This document shows, piece by piece, positions 38,910 through 45,584 of a stretch of 47,036 nt of DNA (position 1 is its first letter; the number at the start of each line of letters is the position of its first letter). The notes beneath the pieces are model-generated. The model was not told where the DNA came from and did not search any database. It saw nothing but the letters and a program-made list of their open reading frames with translations. The stretch is from a virus. The translations under genes and the position numbers were made by a program. The stretch spans positions 1 to 47,036 of IMG/VR virus record IMGVR_UViG_3300035010_000008. One strand, given 5' to 3'.

Positions 38910-39484
38910 CCCAAGCGTTTCCCCTGCAATGGCCGGACGGAATGCCGCGCACGCAGCGCCATCAGGCGTCGACCTTTCGCTCGACCCTCGCCAGCGCGCT
39001 GAAAAACGTGCGCACGTCGATCATCGCCTTTGGCCGCGACAGCGGCAAGCAGGTGACCGACGTCATCATATCGTCGAACGTGTCGCTCGGCATGGAGCGC
39101 CCCGCAGATCCCGGCGTCTCGCTCTGGTTTACATGGGACGATTCCCAGCGCTGCATCGCCGTCGATCGCTATCCGAAGCCCGAAGACAATTTGCAGGCCA
39201 TCCACCACATCCTTGAAGCGCGTCGTACCGAGGTGCGGCACGGCGGGCTCCATATCGTGCGGCAGACCTTCAAGGGCTTCCTCGCGCTGCCGTCTCCTGA
39301 TGCGGTCGACTGGCGCGCGGTGCTTGGTTTCAAACCCGGCGAGCTGGTGACTCCGGCCGCGATCGACGTTGCCTATCGCGATCGCGCGAAAGACGCCCAC
39401 CCCGACAAGCAGGGTGGTGACGAAAACGCCATGGCTATCCTGAATTTGGCGCGGGCCGCGGCGAAGGAGGCGGTGACCGCATGA
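38906..39484 (+). CDS. J-domain protein
   Basis: 192 residues. The last 55 form a compact J domain: VTPAAIDVAYRDRAKDAHPDKQGG with the HPD tripeptide near 165, then a final helix. J domains recruit and activate DnaK. The first 135 residues hold a separate alpha/beta domain (DVIISSNVSLG ... VSLWFTWDDSQRCIAVDRYP ... LHIVRQTFKGFLALP) of unknown fold. It is likely to direct host DnaK to a phage target, for example in replication as lambda P/DnaJ do; this is inference. Confidence 0.85.
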   Translation: MTQAFPLQWPDGMPRTQRHQASTFRSTLASALKNVRTSIIAFGRDSGKQVTDVIISSNVSLGMERPADPGVSLWFTWDDSQRCIAVDRYPKPEDNLQAIHHILEARRTEVRHGGLHIVRQTFKGFLALPSPDAVDWRAVLGFKPGELVTPAAIDVAYRDRAKDAHPDKQGGDENAMAILNLARAAAKEAVTA

Positions 39485-41004
39485 TAATCGAAAATTCAAC
39501 GAAGAGGAGGGCGTCCGTGCCGAAGAAAATATACAGACTCGTGGAGCATCCGGAGCACGAAGCGCGCCTCCCGGAGTGGCGTGACCGCTGGATCGCGAAC
39601 GCCATGTCGACAGCCGCGATGACCGAAGATGATCGGCAGGCCTGCATTGCGGCTGTGAACGGCATGTACGCTGCGGCCAAACTGCCGCCGCCGAAGCATA
39701 TCGTTTTCGTGCCGTCGCCGTTCGTGCTGTCATTTGCGGCGGGCTTCGCGGCGTCGATCTGGTACCGTAGCAAAAATCCGGATTTCAGGCCTGCGGCGAC
39801 CCGTGCGGCGACCTATGCGGCGACCGATGCGGTGACCGATGCGGTGACCGATGCGGCGACCCGTGCGGCGACCGATGCGGCGACCCGTGCGGCGACCGAT
39901 GCGGCGACCGATGCGGCGACCGATGCGGCGACCCGTGCGGCGACCTATGCGGCGACCGGTGCGGTGACCGATGCGGTGACCGATGCGGTGACCGGTGCGG
40001 TGACCGATGCGGCGACCGATGCGGCGACCGATGCGGCGACCGGTGCGGTGACCCGTGCGGCGACCTATGCGGCGACCGATGCGGCGACCGATGCGGCGAC
40101 CGATGCGGCGACCCGTGCGGTGACCCGTGCGGTGACCTATGCGGCGACCGATGCGGCGACCGATGCGGCGACCCGTGCGGTGACCGATGCGGTGACCGAT
40201 GCGGCGACCCGTGCGGCGACCCGTGCGGCGACCCGTGCGGCGACCCGTGCGGCGACCGATCTCTCTAAATGGTATGTTGTCCCAGCGGACATGCGCCGCA
40301 TCGCCGACGATCTGGGTGTCGGTGACTTCGGGCTGCGCTGCGCTGCCATGGCGTGGCAGATGTACTCCGGGGGCAATCAGTGGTCGGCTTACGACAGCTA
40401 CCTGACATTCTTTCAGGACGTGGCCGAGCTGCCGCTCGATTACACCGCCTATAATCACTGGCGTACCCTCGCCGAGCGCAGCGGCCCGCGAATGATGCAT
40501 CCGGATTTCTGCATGATCTCCGACCGGCCGGAACTGCTGACTGTCGATGACAACGACCAGCCGCACGGCGAAGACGGGCCGTTCTGTCGCTGGCGTGACG
40601 GATCGGCGCTTTATTCGTGGCATGGCGCGCGCGTACCGGCTCGTTGGATCGAAGATCGCGCCACGCTCGACCCCGCCGAAGTGATCTGCGCCGAGAATGT
40701 CGAACACCGGGCAGCCGGGGCAAGCATTGTCGGCTGGCCGCGCATGTTGTCCGTTCTGAAAAGCCGCGTGATCGACGACAGCGGGTCAGCGGATATTGGC
40801 GAGCTGATCGAGCTTGAACTGCCCGGCCTCCCACGGCCCGGCCGGTTTCTCAAGGCCGCATGCCCTCGAAACGGCATTATCGTCGAAGGCGTCCCTTACG
40901 TCTCTGACATCGACAATCTCCCGATCGACACCGCGCTTGCCGCGCAGGCCTGGCGGATCGGCGACCCTCAATCAGAATATGCGCACCCGTCGGTGCGCAC
41001 CTGA
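39481..41004 (+). CDS. DUF6745 protein with 39-copy AATD repeat domain
   Basis: 507 residues. Residues 1-104 are a helical lead with one hydrophobic stretch ([15 protein letters not shown]). Residues 105-260 are 39 tandem tetrapeptides of the form Ala-(Ala/Val)-Thr-(Asp/Arg/Tyr/Gly). Residues 261-507 carry a DUF6745-like domain ([28 protein letters not shown]). The start overlaps the J-domain gene by ATGA. The repeat is in frame throughout, with no stop, so the whole is coding. Copy number probably varies between strains. Function unknown. Confidence 0.85.
   Translation: MIIENSTKRRASVPKKIYRLVEHPEHEARLPEWRDRWIANAMSTAAMTEDDRQACIAAVNGMYAAAKLPPPKHIVFVPSPFVLSFAAGFAASIWYRSKNPDFRPAATRAATYAATDAVTDAVTDAATRAATDAATRAATDAATDAATDAATRAATYAATGAVTDAVTDAVTGAVTDAATDAATDAATGAVTRAATYAATDAATDAATDAATRAVTRAVTYAATDAATDAATRAVTDAVTDAATRAATRAATRAATRAATDLSKWYVVPADMRRIADDLGVGDFGLRCAAMAWQMYSGGNQWSAYDSYLTFFQDVAELPLDYTAYNHWRTLAERSGPRMMHPDFCMISDRPELLTVDDNDQPHGEDGPFCRWRDGSALYSWHGARVPARWIEDRATLDPAEVICAENVEHRAAGASIVGWPRMLSVLKSRVIDDSGSADIGELIELELPGLPRPGRFLKAACPRNGIIVEGVPYVSDIDNLPIDTALAAQAWRIGDPQSEYAHPSVRT
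39793..40260 (+). repeat. 39 tandem 12-bp repeats within the DUF6745 gene
   Basis: 468 bases made of exactly 39 units GCG-G(C/T)G-ACC-NNT. Only two places vary: the second codon (GCG or GTG) and the fourth codon (GAT, CGT, TAT or GGT). Because the unit is twelve bases, gain or loss keeps the frame. Third-codon bases are invariant, a sign of recent expansion or gene-conversion-like homogenisation. Confidence 0.97.
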
Positions 41005-41029
41005 TGCTGCAGCAAGAAAAGGAACCGAC

Positions 41030-41377
41030 ATGAAGAAAATTATCGGCGCCCAGGGCGAGATCACGATCATCCGGATCGATGCACTCCCCGAGGGCATGGA
41101 AACAGTCCCGGCCGAGCGTGTCGCGAAGGGCTGGATCGTCAGCCACAGCGAAAGCGGCAATCACCACCTGCTGACCGGCGGCACCGTCATGGAACGCACC
41201 GACAATCTGCCCGAAGGGATGCGCAAGCTTTATGCGCTGCTCGACGAGCCTGCATCGCTGATTCAGGACGCGGCGACACCGCACGGCAGTTTTGACCTCG
41301 AACCGGGCGCCTATGAGTTCCGGATCAGCCGGGAATATGACCCCTTCGCCGAACAGGCGCGGCAGGTCGCGGATTGA
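41030..41377 (+). CDS. Hypothetical protein, right operon
   Basis: 115 residues with a good ribosome site (AAAAGGA, seven bases upstream). Beta-rich opening KIIGAQGEITIIRIDALPEGMETV and a later FDLEPGAYEFRISREYDPF. The repeated (D/A)(A/N)LPEGM phrase (about 13-18 and 58-63) may reflect an internal duplication. The family is not recognised. The stop is followed after five bases by the next GTG. Confidence 0.65.
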   Translation: MKKIIGAQGEITIIRIDALPEGMETVPAERVAKGWIVSHSESGNHHLLTGGTVMERTDNLPEGMRKLYALLDEPASLIQDAATPHGSFDLEPGAYEFRISREYDPFAEQARQVAD

Positions 41378-41381
41378 TCCG

Positions 41382-42173
41382 GTGAGCAGGAACTCGGGAA
41401 CATTTGCCACTGAGGCGGATCTCGTTGCCGAGTTCCTGCGCCGCCTCGCCGTCATGGACCCCAGCCAGAAATGGAAGGTCTATCCGGAAAGTTGCGGTTG
41501 GGATCTGCTGCTTGTGCATGAGGCCGGTTACCAGCTTGGTATCGAGGCGAAGCTGCTGCTCAACCCGAAGGTTATCGACCAAGCGCTGGTCGGCGCGTTC
41601 ATCACCCGTCCGGCGTGGGACGGTCCGGATTATCGCGCCGTGCTGGTGCCGTCCGAGGGGCGGCAGCAGCACCTGGCCAATATCTGCAAGGCGATCGGGG
41701 TCGGGGTCATTACGGTCCGCCCCGAGGGTGATGGTGGATTCCACTGGTTCGACCTGCCCAGCAACAGCGAATATTGTACCTGGCCGAACTGGGGGCCGGT
41801 GCACCGCTGTCCGGTGCCGGATTATGTCCCGCGTGTCGCTGCGGGCGTGAAATCGCCTACACTGCTCTCCGATTGGAAGGTCCGGGCGATCAAGCTGTTG
41901 ATCGTGATGGAGCGCAAGGGCTGGATCGACCGCGGCGACTTGAAGGTCCTCGGCCTCAGTCCGACCCGCTGGACCTGCCACTATAACGGATTTCTGACCC
42001 GCGTTGCTGGCAAGCCGGTGCGGTACGTCGCCGGGCCACTGACCCCGGACTATCGGGCGCAGATGCCTGAAAACTTCGCCGAGATCGAGGCGGATATCTC
42101 CGCCTGGGCAATCGAACATTACAAAGAGCGGCCCGACTGGCTCGGCACCGCTGAAACGGAAAAGGCCGCATGA
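41382..42173 (+). CDS. Probable PD-(D/E)XK nuclease-fold protein
   Basis: 263 residues from GTG 41382. YPESCGWDLLLVHEAGYQLGIEAKL gives the Asp and Glu-x-Lys of a PD-(D/E)XK nuclease core near residues 40-65. A helical part follows (DQALVGAFI ... LANICKAIGVGVITVRPE). The C-terminal half (SDWKVRAIKLLIVMERKGW ... LGLSPTRWTCHYNGFLTRV) looks like a winged-helix DNA-binding module. It might be a recombination or anti-host nuclease. The ATG-started longer frame overlaps the preceding gene and is rejected. Confidence 0.65.
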   Translation: MSRNSGTFATEADLVAEFLRRLAVMDPSQKWKVYPESCGWDLLLVHEAGYQLGIEAKLLLNPKVIDQALVGAFITRPAWDGPDYRAVLVPSEGRQQHLANICKAIGVGVITVRPEGDGGFHWFDLPSNSEYCTWPNWGPVHRCPVPDYVPRVAAGVKSPTLLSDWKVRAIKLLIVMERKGWIDRGDLKVLGLSPTRWTCHYNGFLTRVAGKPVRYVAGPLTPDYRAQMPENFAEIEADISAWAIEHYKERPDWLGTAETEKAA

Positions 42174-42382
42174 CCGTCATCCCCCTCCCGATACGCCGCC
42201 GGGCCCCCAGCAAACCCGACCCCGGCGACTGCGTCCTCTGCGACGGCCCGCTCGTGCCCGTGCCGATGCTCGGCAGCATGGGCTGCGCCGACTGCGGCTC
42301 GACCTTCACCCTCGATGGTTTGGCCGCGCAACGACGCCGCCAGAACGCCGCCCCACCACCCGAAACCAAGGAACCGACATGA
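42170..42382 (+). CDS. Zinc-ribbon mini-protein
   Basis: 70 residues. Two Cys pairs, CVLCDG and CADCGS, 17 residues apart, form a zinc ribbon between a basic N-terminus and a disordered tail. It overlaps both neighbours by ATGA. Possibly nucleic-acid binding. Confidence 0.65.
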   Translation: MTVIPLPIRRRAPSKPDPGDCVLCDGPLVPVPMLGSMGCADCGSTFTLDGLAAQRRRQNAAPPPETKEPT

Positions 42383-42579
42383 CGCCCCCCGCCAACGACC
42401 GCCTGATCGCGCTGCCCGAGGTGAAGGACATCGTCGGGCTGGGCAAGACGATGATCTACCGCCTCGAGAAAGAGGGGAAGTTCCCGCCGCATTGCAAGCC
42501 GGGCGGCCACGCTACGCGCTGGAGCGAGGCCGAGGTGCGCGCCTGGCAGGAAGAGCAGAAAGCGAAGAGGGCGGCATAA
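42379..42579 (+). CDS. AlpA-like helix-turn-helix regulator/excisionase
   Basis: 66 residues. RLIALPEVKDIVGLGKTMIYRLEKEGKFPPHCKPG, then WSEAEVRAWQ, is a clear AlpA-family winged helix. AlpA proteins activate integrase genes or act as excisionases. In a phage with a tyrosine integrase this is the best candidate for Xis. It overlaps both neighbours. Confidence 0.88.
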   Translation: MTPPANDRLIALPEVKDIVGLGKTMIYRLEKEGKFPPHCKPGGHATRWSEAEVRAWQEEQKAKRAA

Positions 42580-42773
42580 TGGCTGACGCAGTGGATTTCG
42601 CGACCGACCTGGTCGCCGAGAAGCTCGATCAACAGATCCGCACCGCGCGGGCGCCGATTCCGGTCGGCGTGGCGGGCGAGTGCGAAGGTTGCTTCGAGCA
42701 GATGCCGCGCCTGGTCAACGGCAGGTGCGGGTACTGCCGCGACGGGCGCGGGCCGCGGGGGATTCGGTCGTGA
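42579..42773 (+). CDS. DksA/TraR-type zinc finger protein
   Basis: 64 residues. Residues 1-25 form a helix (DFATDLVAEKLDQQIRTARA). A C4 finger follows, CEGC ... CGYC, with the spacing of DksA/TraR proteins. Short TraR-like proteins bind the secondary channel of RNA polymerase and mimic DksA with ppGpp. It may retune host transcription early in infection. Confidence 0.8.
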   Translation: MADAVDFATDLVAEKLDQQIRTARAPIPVGVAGECEGCFEQMPRLVNGRCGYCRDGRGPRGIRS

Positions 42774-43108
42774 GCGCCTGGGACACATACGCCGTCTGCC
42801 CCGGCTGCGACCGCAAGTATATCGCACCGTTCGGCAACAGCTTTCATCTACCCTTCGAGATCTGCCCGCACTGCGGCGAGGGCAACGCTCGGCGCTCGGG
42901 ATTTGCCGCGGGGTCCGGTTGGCGGGTCGCGGCGTTCCGCGTGATCGGTGGCCGCTATTTCGAGCGCGGCGTCGCGACGCCTGACGAAATCGCCGCTGCG
43001 GAGCAAATGGAAGCGGCGAGGTCGCGCCGCGGCTGTTTGATCAGCCTCGCCACTGTTGCCGCCATCATCGCTGCCGTCCTTTGGGGCGGCTTGGATTTCA
43101 CGCTGTGA
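42770..43108 (+). CDS. Zinc-ribbon protein with C-terminal membrane anchor
   Basis: 112 residues, GTG start in a GTGA overlap. Cys pairs CPGC and CPHC make a zinc ribbon near residues 9-35. A single hydrophobic helix (LISLATVAAIIAAVLWGG) ends the protein, so it is tail-anchored in the membrane. Function unknown. Confidence 0.65.
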   Translation: MSAWDTYAVCPGCDRKYIAPFGNSFHLPFEICPHCGEGNARRSGFAAGSGWRVAAFRVIGGRYFERGVATPDEIAAAEQMEAARSRRGCLISLATVAAIIAAVLWGGLDFTL

Positions 43109-43395
43109 CGGTCGGCCTCGAAGACCCGCCGGCGGATTTCACCTGTGCGATCTGCGAACGGGAAGCGTCGAACCGATTTCACTGGTCGCCGCGCGATTAT
43201 GAGCGGCCGCCCGTCTGCAAATCTTGCGAGAGTTTGACAGGTTACAGTTGGACCGGCGCTGCGCGGCGGCGCACGGCGCCTACCGGCGGGACCGCTCGCG
43301 ACAAACGAGATGCCATGCGCATCGGCGCGCTGGCAGACGCGATCGGCCAATTGGCTGCGCGACAACAGTGGGAGGTGCAGCATGGCATCACGTGA
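43105..43395 (+). CDS. Zinc-binding mini-protein
   Basis: 96 residues from GTG in a GTGA overlap. CAIC and CKSC, 24 residues apart, form a likely zinc site. The C-terminal half is basic, then helical (RIGALADAIGQLAARQQW). No family is recognised. Confidence 0.6.
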   Translation: MTVGLEDPPADFTCAICEREASNRFHWSPRDYERPPVCKSCESLTGYSWTGAARRRTAPTGGTARDKRDAMRIGALADAIGQLAARQQWEVQHGIT

Positions 43396-43630
43396 TTACA
43401 CTTCGGCGCCAATATCCGACCAGCTGGGTATTCCGACGATCATTTCGGGCCTTTGCGCGGATCTCGAGCAGCTCCGCAAGGGCGAGATTAGCGTAAACGA
43501 TGCGATGGCCCGGTCGATGCTAGCCAAGCAAATCTTCAATGGCGTTCGCCTCTACATGAACGGCACCAAGATCCTCGCTGACAGCGCGCGGCCCACGATC
43601 GCGATTGAAGGAGAGCAGGCAGGTGGCTGA
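43382..43630 (+). CDS. Small helical hypothetical protein
   Basis: 82 residues starting MASRDYTSAPISDQLG, placed where GGAGG lies six bases upstream. Helices LCADLEQLRKGEISVNDAMARSMLAKQIFNGVRLY dominate. This resembles small phage proteins of unknown function found beside helix-turn-helix regulators. It overlaps both neighbours. Confidence 0.65.
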   Translation: MASRDYTSAPISDQLGIPTIISGLCADLEQLRKGEISVNDAMARSMLAKQIFNGVRLYMNGTKILADSARPTIAIEGEQAGG

Positions 43631-43910
43631 TTGGTCGGCCCTTTCCGCTCCGCAGATCCGCTGCATCGCCGCGCTCGATTTCGCCGTGCCGCTGCATCAC
43701 TCGCACCTGACCCGCCGACACGACGTGCGCGGGCCGACCATCGTCTCGCTCGTGCATCGCGGCCTCGTGCGCCGCGCCTCGCTATTCGAGGAGGGTTCGA
43801 CGATCCCGATGCCGTTCTACACCCTGACGCAGGCTGGGCTGGCCTATAAGCGCGATTGGCGAGGGTGGAACGCGGCGGTCGCGCGTAAGCTGGGCGAGTT
43901 GCTAGCATGA
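43623..43910 (+). CDS. Winged-helix-like small protein
   Basis: 95 residues from GTG 43623. SALSAPQIRCIAALDFAVPL, GPTIVSLVHRGLVRRASL and FYTLTQAGLAYKRDW read as a winged helix-turn-helix with its wing. A regulator within the right operon is likely. It overlaps the previous gene by eight bases. Confidence 0.6.
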   Translation: MADWSALSAPQIRCIAALDFAVPLHHSHLTRRHDVRGPTIVSLVHRGLVRRASLFEEGSTIPMPFYTLTQAGLAYKRDWRGWNAAVARKLGELLA

Positions 43911-44146
43911 CAAAAGCTGTCACCCCCACCGATGATGTCTTCGACGAATACGACGAATACGACTGTTGGAACTGCGGCGGCGAGGGCTTTGTCTACGGCT
44001 GCTCGTGGGATTGGCAGTGCGACACTTGGGACGGCGATAGCTGCCTTTGCCCCCGACCCTGCCACATTTGCCACCCCCCGAAAGACGATCCGGGAATGCG
44101 CAAGATCATGGCAGAATCCCTCGACGCACAACAGCCCTCAGCATGA
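43907..44146 (+). CDS. Cys-rich acidic mini-protein
   Basis: 79 residues with ten Cys or His-Cys positions (CWNCGG, YGCSWDWQC, CLCPRPCHICHP), so one or two zinc sites. The N-terminus is very acidic (DDVFDEYDEYD). Starts and ends in ATGA overlaps. The start codon lies in the palindrome TGACAAAAGCTGTCA. Confidence 0.6.
   Translation: MTKAVTPTDDVFDEYDEYDCWNCGGEGFVYGCSWDWQCDTWDGDSCLCPRPCHICHPPKDDPGMRKIMAESLDAQQPSA
43908..43922. repeat. 15-base palindrome at a gene start, copy 1
   Basis: TGACAAAAGCTGTCA has five-base inverted arms and overlaps the ATG of the Cys-rich mini-protein. A near-identical copy overlaps another ATG 236 bases downstream. Confidence 0.6.
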
Positions 44147-44355
44147 CAAAAGTTGTCACCCTCAGCCTGAGGATCGAGATCGACGTATCGGAGCGGGTCA
44201 CGGTCTCCGAAGCGAAGCGGCGCATCGCTGCACGCCTGCACGGCGCGCCAGAAGCGATTGAATGGCAGAAGGGGTTGTTGCCAGATCCCGAGACCATTTA
44301 CCGCGGCGTCATCTTCTGGGATTCGATCGCCGTGAAACAAAAGCGCGCTCGGTGA
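44143..44355 (+). CDS. Small hypothetical protein
   Basis: 70 residues: MTKVVTLSLRIEIDVSERVTVSEAKRRIAARL, then WQKGLLPDPETIYRGVIFWDSIAV. The pattern is an alpha/beta domain with no known family. It overlaps both neighbours by ATGA and GTGA. Its first six codons match those of the gene before it almost exactly. Confidence 0.6.
   Translation: MTKVVTLSLRIEIDVSERVTVSEAKRRIAARLHGAPEAIEWQKGLLPDPETIYRGVIFWDSIAVKQKRAR
44144..44158. repeat. 15-base palindrome at a gene start, copy 2
   Basis: TGACAAAAGTTGTCA differs by one base from copy 1 at 43908 and likewise covers the start codon. The pair could be a translational or transcriptional operator inside the operon. Confidence 0.6.
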
Positions 44356-44540
44356 CCGGCGTCATCGGCTATTGCGAATGCGGCAACACGCCCTGCGACG
44401 GGCTCGACTGCGGCGTTTATCTCCCAGGGCGCGCGCCGCGGAAAAAGACCGCGCCGAAGCCGCCGGCCGTCGTGCGCGAAATGAAGTTGCGCGGCTGGGC
44501 CACGAGGCGCGCGAAATATGGACCGCGAGGGCATCGCTGA
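44352..44540 (+). CDS. Small Cys-containing basic protein
   Basis: 62 residues from a GTG in a GTGA overlap. CECGNTPCDGLDCG near the start has four Cys, and a strongly basic tail follows. Translation is coupled to both neighbours. Function unknown. Confidence 0.55.
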   Translation: MTGVIGYCECGNTPCDGLDCGVYLPGRAPRKKTAPKPPAVVREMKLRGWATRRAKYGPRGHR

Positions 44541-44824
44541 TGGGGTGCGAGCACGTCACCCTCCCGGGCGGCGGGACCGCGATCATATGCGGACCGCGTC
44601 AGCCGCACCAGAAATGTCCGTGCGGGCGGCGCGCGACGTTGCTTTGCGACTGGAAGATGGCCGAACCCATCACGTTCCGGAAAAGCCAGACCTGCGACAA
44701 GCCATTATGCGACCGCTGCACGTCGTCACCCGCCCCGGGGAAGGATCTATGTTCGAAGCATGCGGCGGAATGGGCGGCAAAGCTGGCCGCGCGGGATGAA
44801 ACGCAAAAAGGCCCCGCCGCATAG
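44540..44824 (+). CDS. Cys-rich zinc-finger protein
   Basis: 94 residues starting in a TGATG overlap. Cys and His lie in three clusters: CEHV, KCPCGRRATLLCDW and CDKPLCDRCTSSPAPGKDLCSKH. This suggests one or two zinc knuckles. The type is frequent in alphaproteobacterial prophages, role unknown. About 106 bases without a gene follow, with no clear promoter or terminator. Confidence 0.65.
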   Translation: MGCEHVTLPGGGTAIICGPRQPHQKCPCGRRATLLCDWKMAEPITFRKSQTCDKPLCDRCTSSPAPGKDLCSKHAAEWAAKLAARDETQKGPAA

Positions 44825-44930
44825 CGACGAAGCCTTTCGCTCAAGCCCGGCCTCAAAGCGGGCGCCACTGGACTAGCGCATCGGTCGCGTGCACAAAAGC
44901 GCAATTGCACCCATTTTGAATGGAACCACG

Positions 44931-45089
44931 ATGCCGACCTATGAAGTTCACGGCCCAGATCCCGACGGCGATTTCTTCATCGTCCGCATCGAGACAAAGG
45001 GCGAGGCGCACAGCGAAACCTCGCTCGACGAGGTTTACGTGACCCGCGAAGCTGCCCAGGCGGCGGCAGACAAGTTGAACGGCAAATGA
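44931..45089 (+). CDS. Small hypothetical protein
   Basis: 52 residues: MPTYEVHGPDPDGDFFIVRI, then SLDEVYVTREAAQAAADKLNGK, a small beta-beta-alpha domain. The ATG at 44931 is preferred; a GTG at 44889 would add fourteen unconserved-looking residues. It overlaps the next gene by ATGA. Confidence 0.6.
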   Translation: MPTYEVHGPDPDGDFFIVRIETKGEAHSETSLDEVYVTREAAQAAADKLNGK

Positions 45090-45277
45090 CCGACGAAGAC
45101 CGAGCGCAGGTTCTGGCTCTAGCCGATGCCGTCGAAGACGCGGAGGCGACGGCGAGTGCAGTTCGCCAGCTTTTCGGCCACTATTTCGGTTTGAACGAAG
45201 ACTTCGACGCAATCGAGGTGGATGGCCTCGTGTCGGGCTTCGCTCGTCTGCGCTCTCTCGCGGACCGGCCGCAGTGA
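45086..45277 (+). CDS. Small acidic hypothetical protein
   Basis: 63 residues, helical and acidic (RAQVLALADAVEDAEATASAVRQLFGHYF). It overlaps both neighbours by ATGA and GTGA. The family is not recognised. Confidence 0.6.
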   Translation: MTDEDRAQVLALADAVEDAEATASAVRQLFGHYFGLNEDFDAIEVDGLVSGFARLRSLADRPQ

Positions 45278-45579
45278 CGCCGCTCGAACGCGTGGCTCGC
45301 GCAATAGTGGACGCCGAACGCGAGTTCCGAGGTAGCGACCCGATCGGGGATGACGAGTGGCATAACTATTGGTCGCCAGGCGGGCCTACTGCGATGCCGT
45401 CCCTGATCGCGATGCGCGCGAAAGCTGCGCTGTTGGCTATCAGCGAGGCTTTGGATGAAAGCGGCATGGTCGAGGGCGCTCGGCAGGCAGCGGAGATCGA
45501 CGGCAGCGAGGCCGCCACCCAAGCTTCGCGCACCTTTTTTGACGTTATCATTTGGCTCGAAGAACAGGTGCCCGAATAA
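45274..45579 (+). CDS. Small hypothetical protein, last gene of right operon
   Basis: 101 residues from GTG in a GTGA overlap: MTPLERVARAIVDAEREF, DDEWHNYW, then MRAKAALLAISEALDESG. The opening resembles short phage proteins of unknown role. It ends five bases before the stop of the opposing integrase gene, with no terminator visible, so the two transcripts must overlap. Confidence 0.65.
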   Translation: MTPLERVARAIVDAEREFRGSDPIGDDEWHNYWSPGGPTAMPSLIAMRAKAALLAISEALDESGMVEGARQAAEIDGSEAATQASRTFFDVIIWLEEQVPE

Positions 45580-45584
45580 CCGGC

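Noticed and set aside
39793-40260. CRISPR-like repeat array
   Set aside because: The units are contiguous 12-mers without spacers and lie in frame within a coding region.
39730-40707. Long antisense frame full of Arg-Ile-Gly-Arg-type repeats opposite the DUF6745 gene
   Set aside because: It is the mirror of the 12-base array, which keeps several frames open on both strands; it has no ribosome site and lacks a domain outside the repeat.
44825-44930. Promoter inside the right operon
   Set aside because: TTGCAC near 44905 has no acceptable -10 at 16-18 bases, so the gap is left unassigned.
45580-45584. Terminator between the right operon and the integrase
   Set aside because: The genes converge with five bases between stops and no stem-loop with a T-run is visible nearby.
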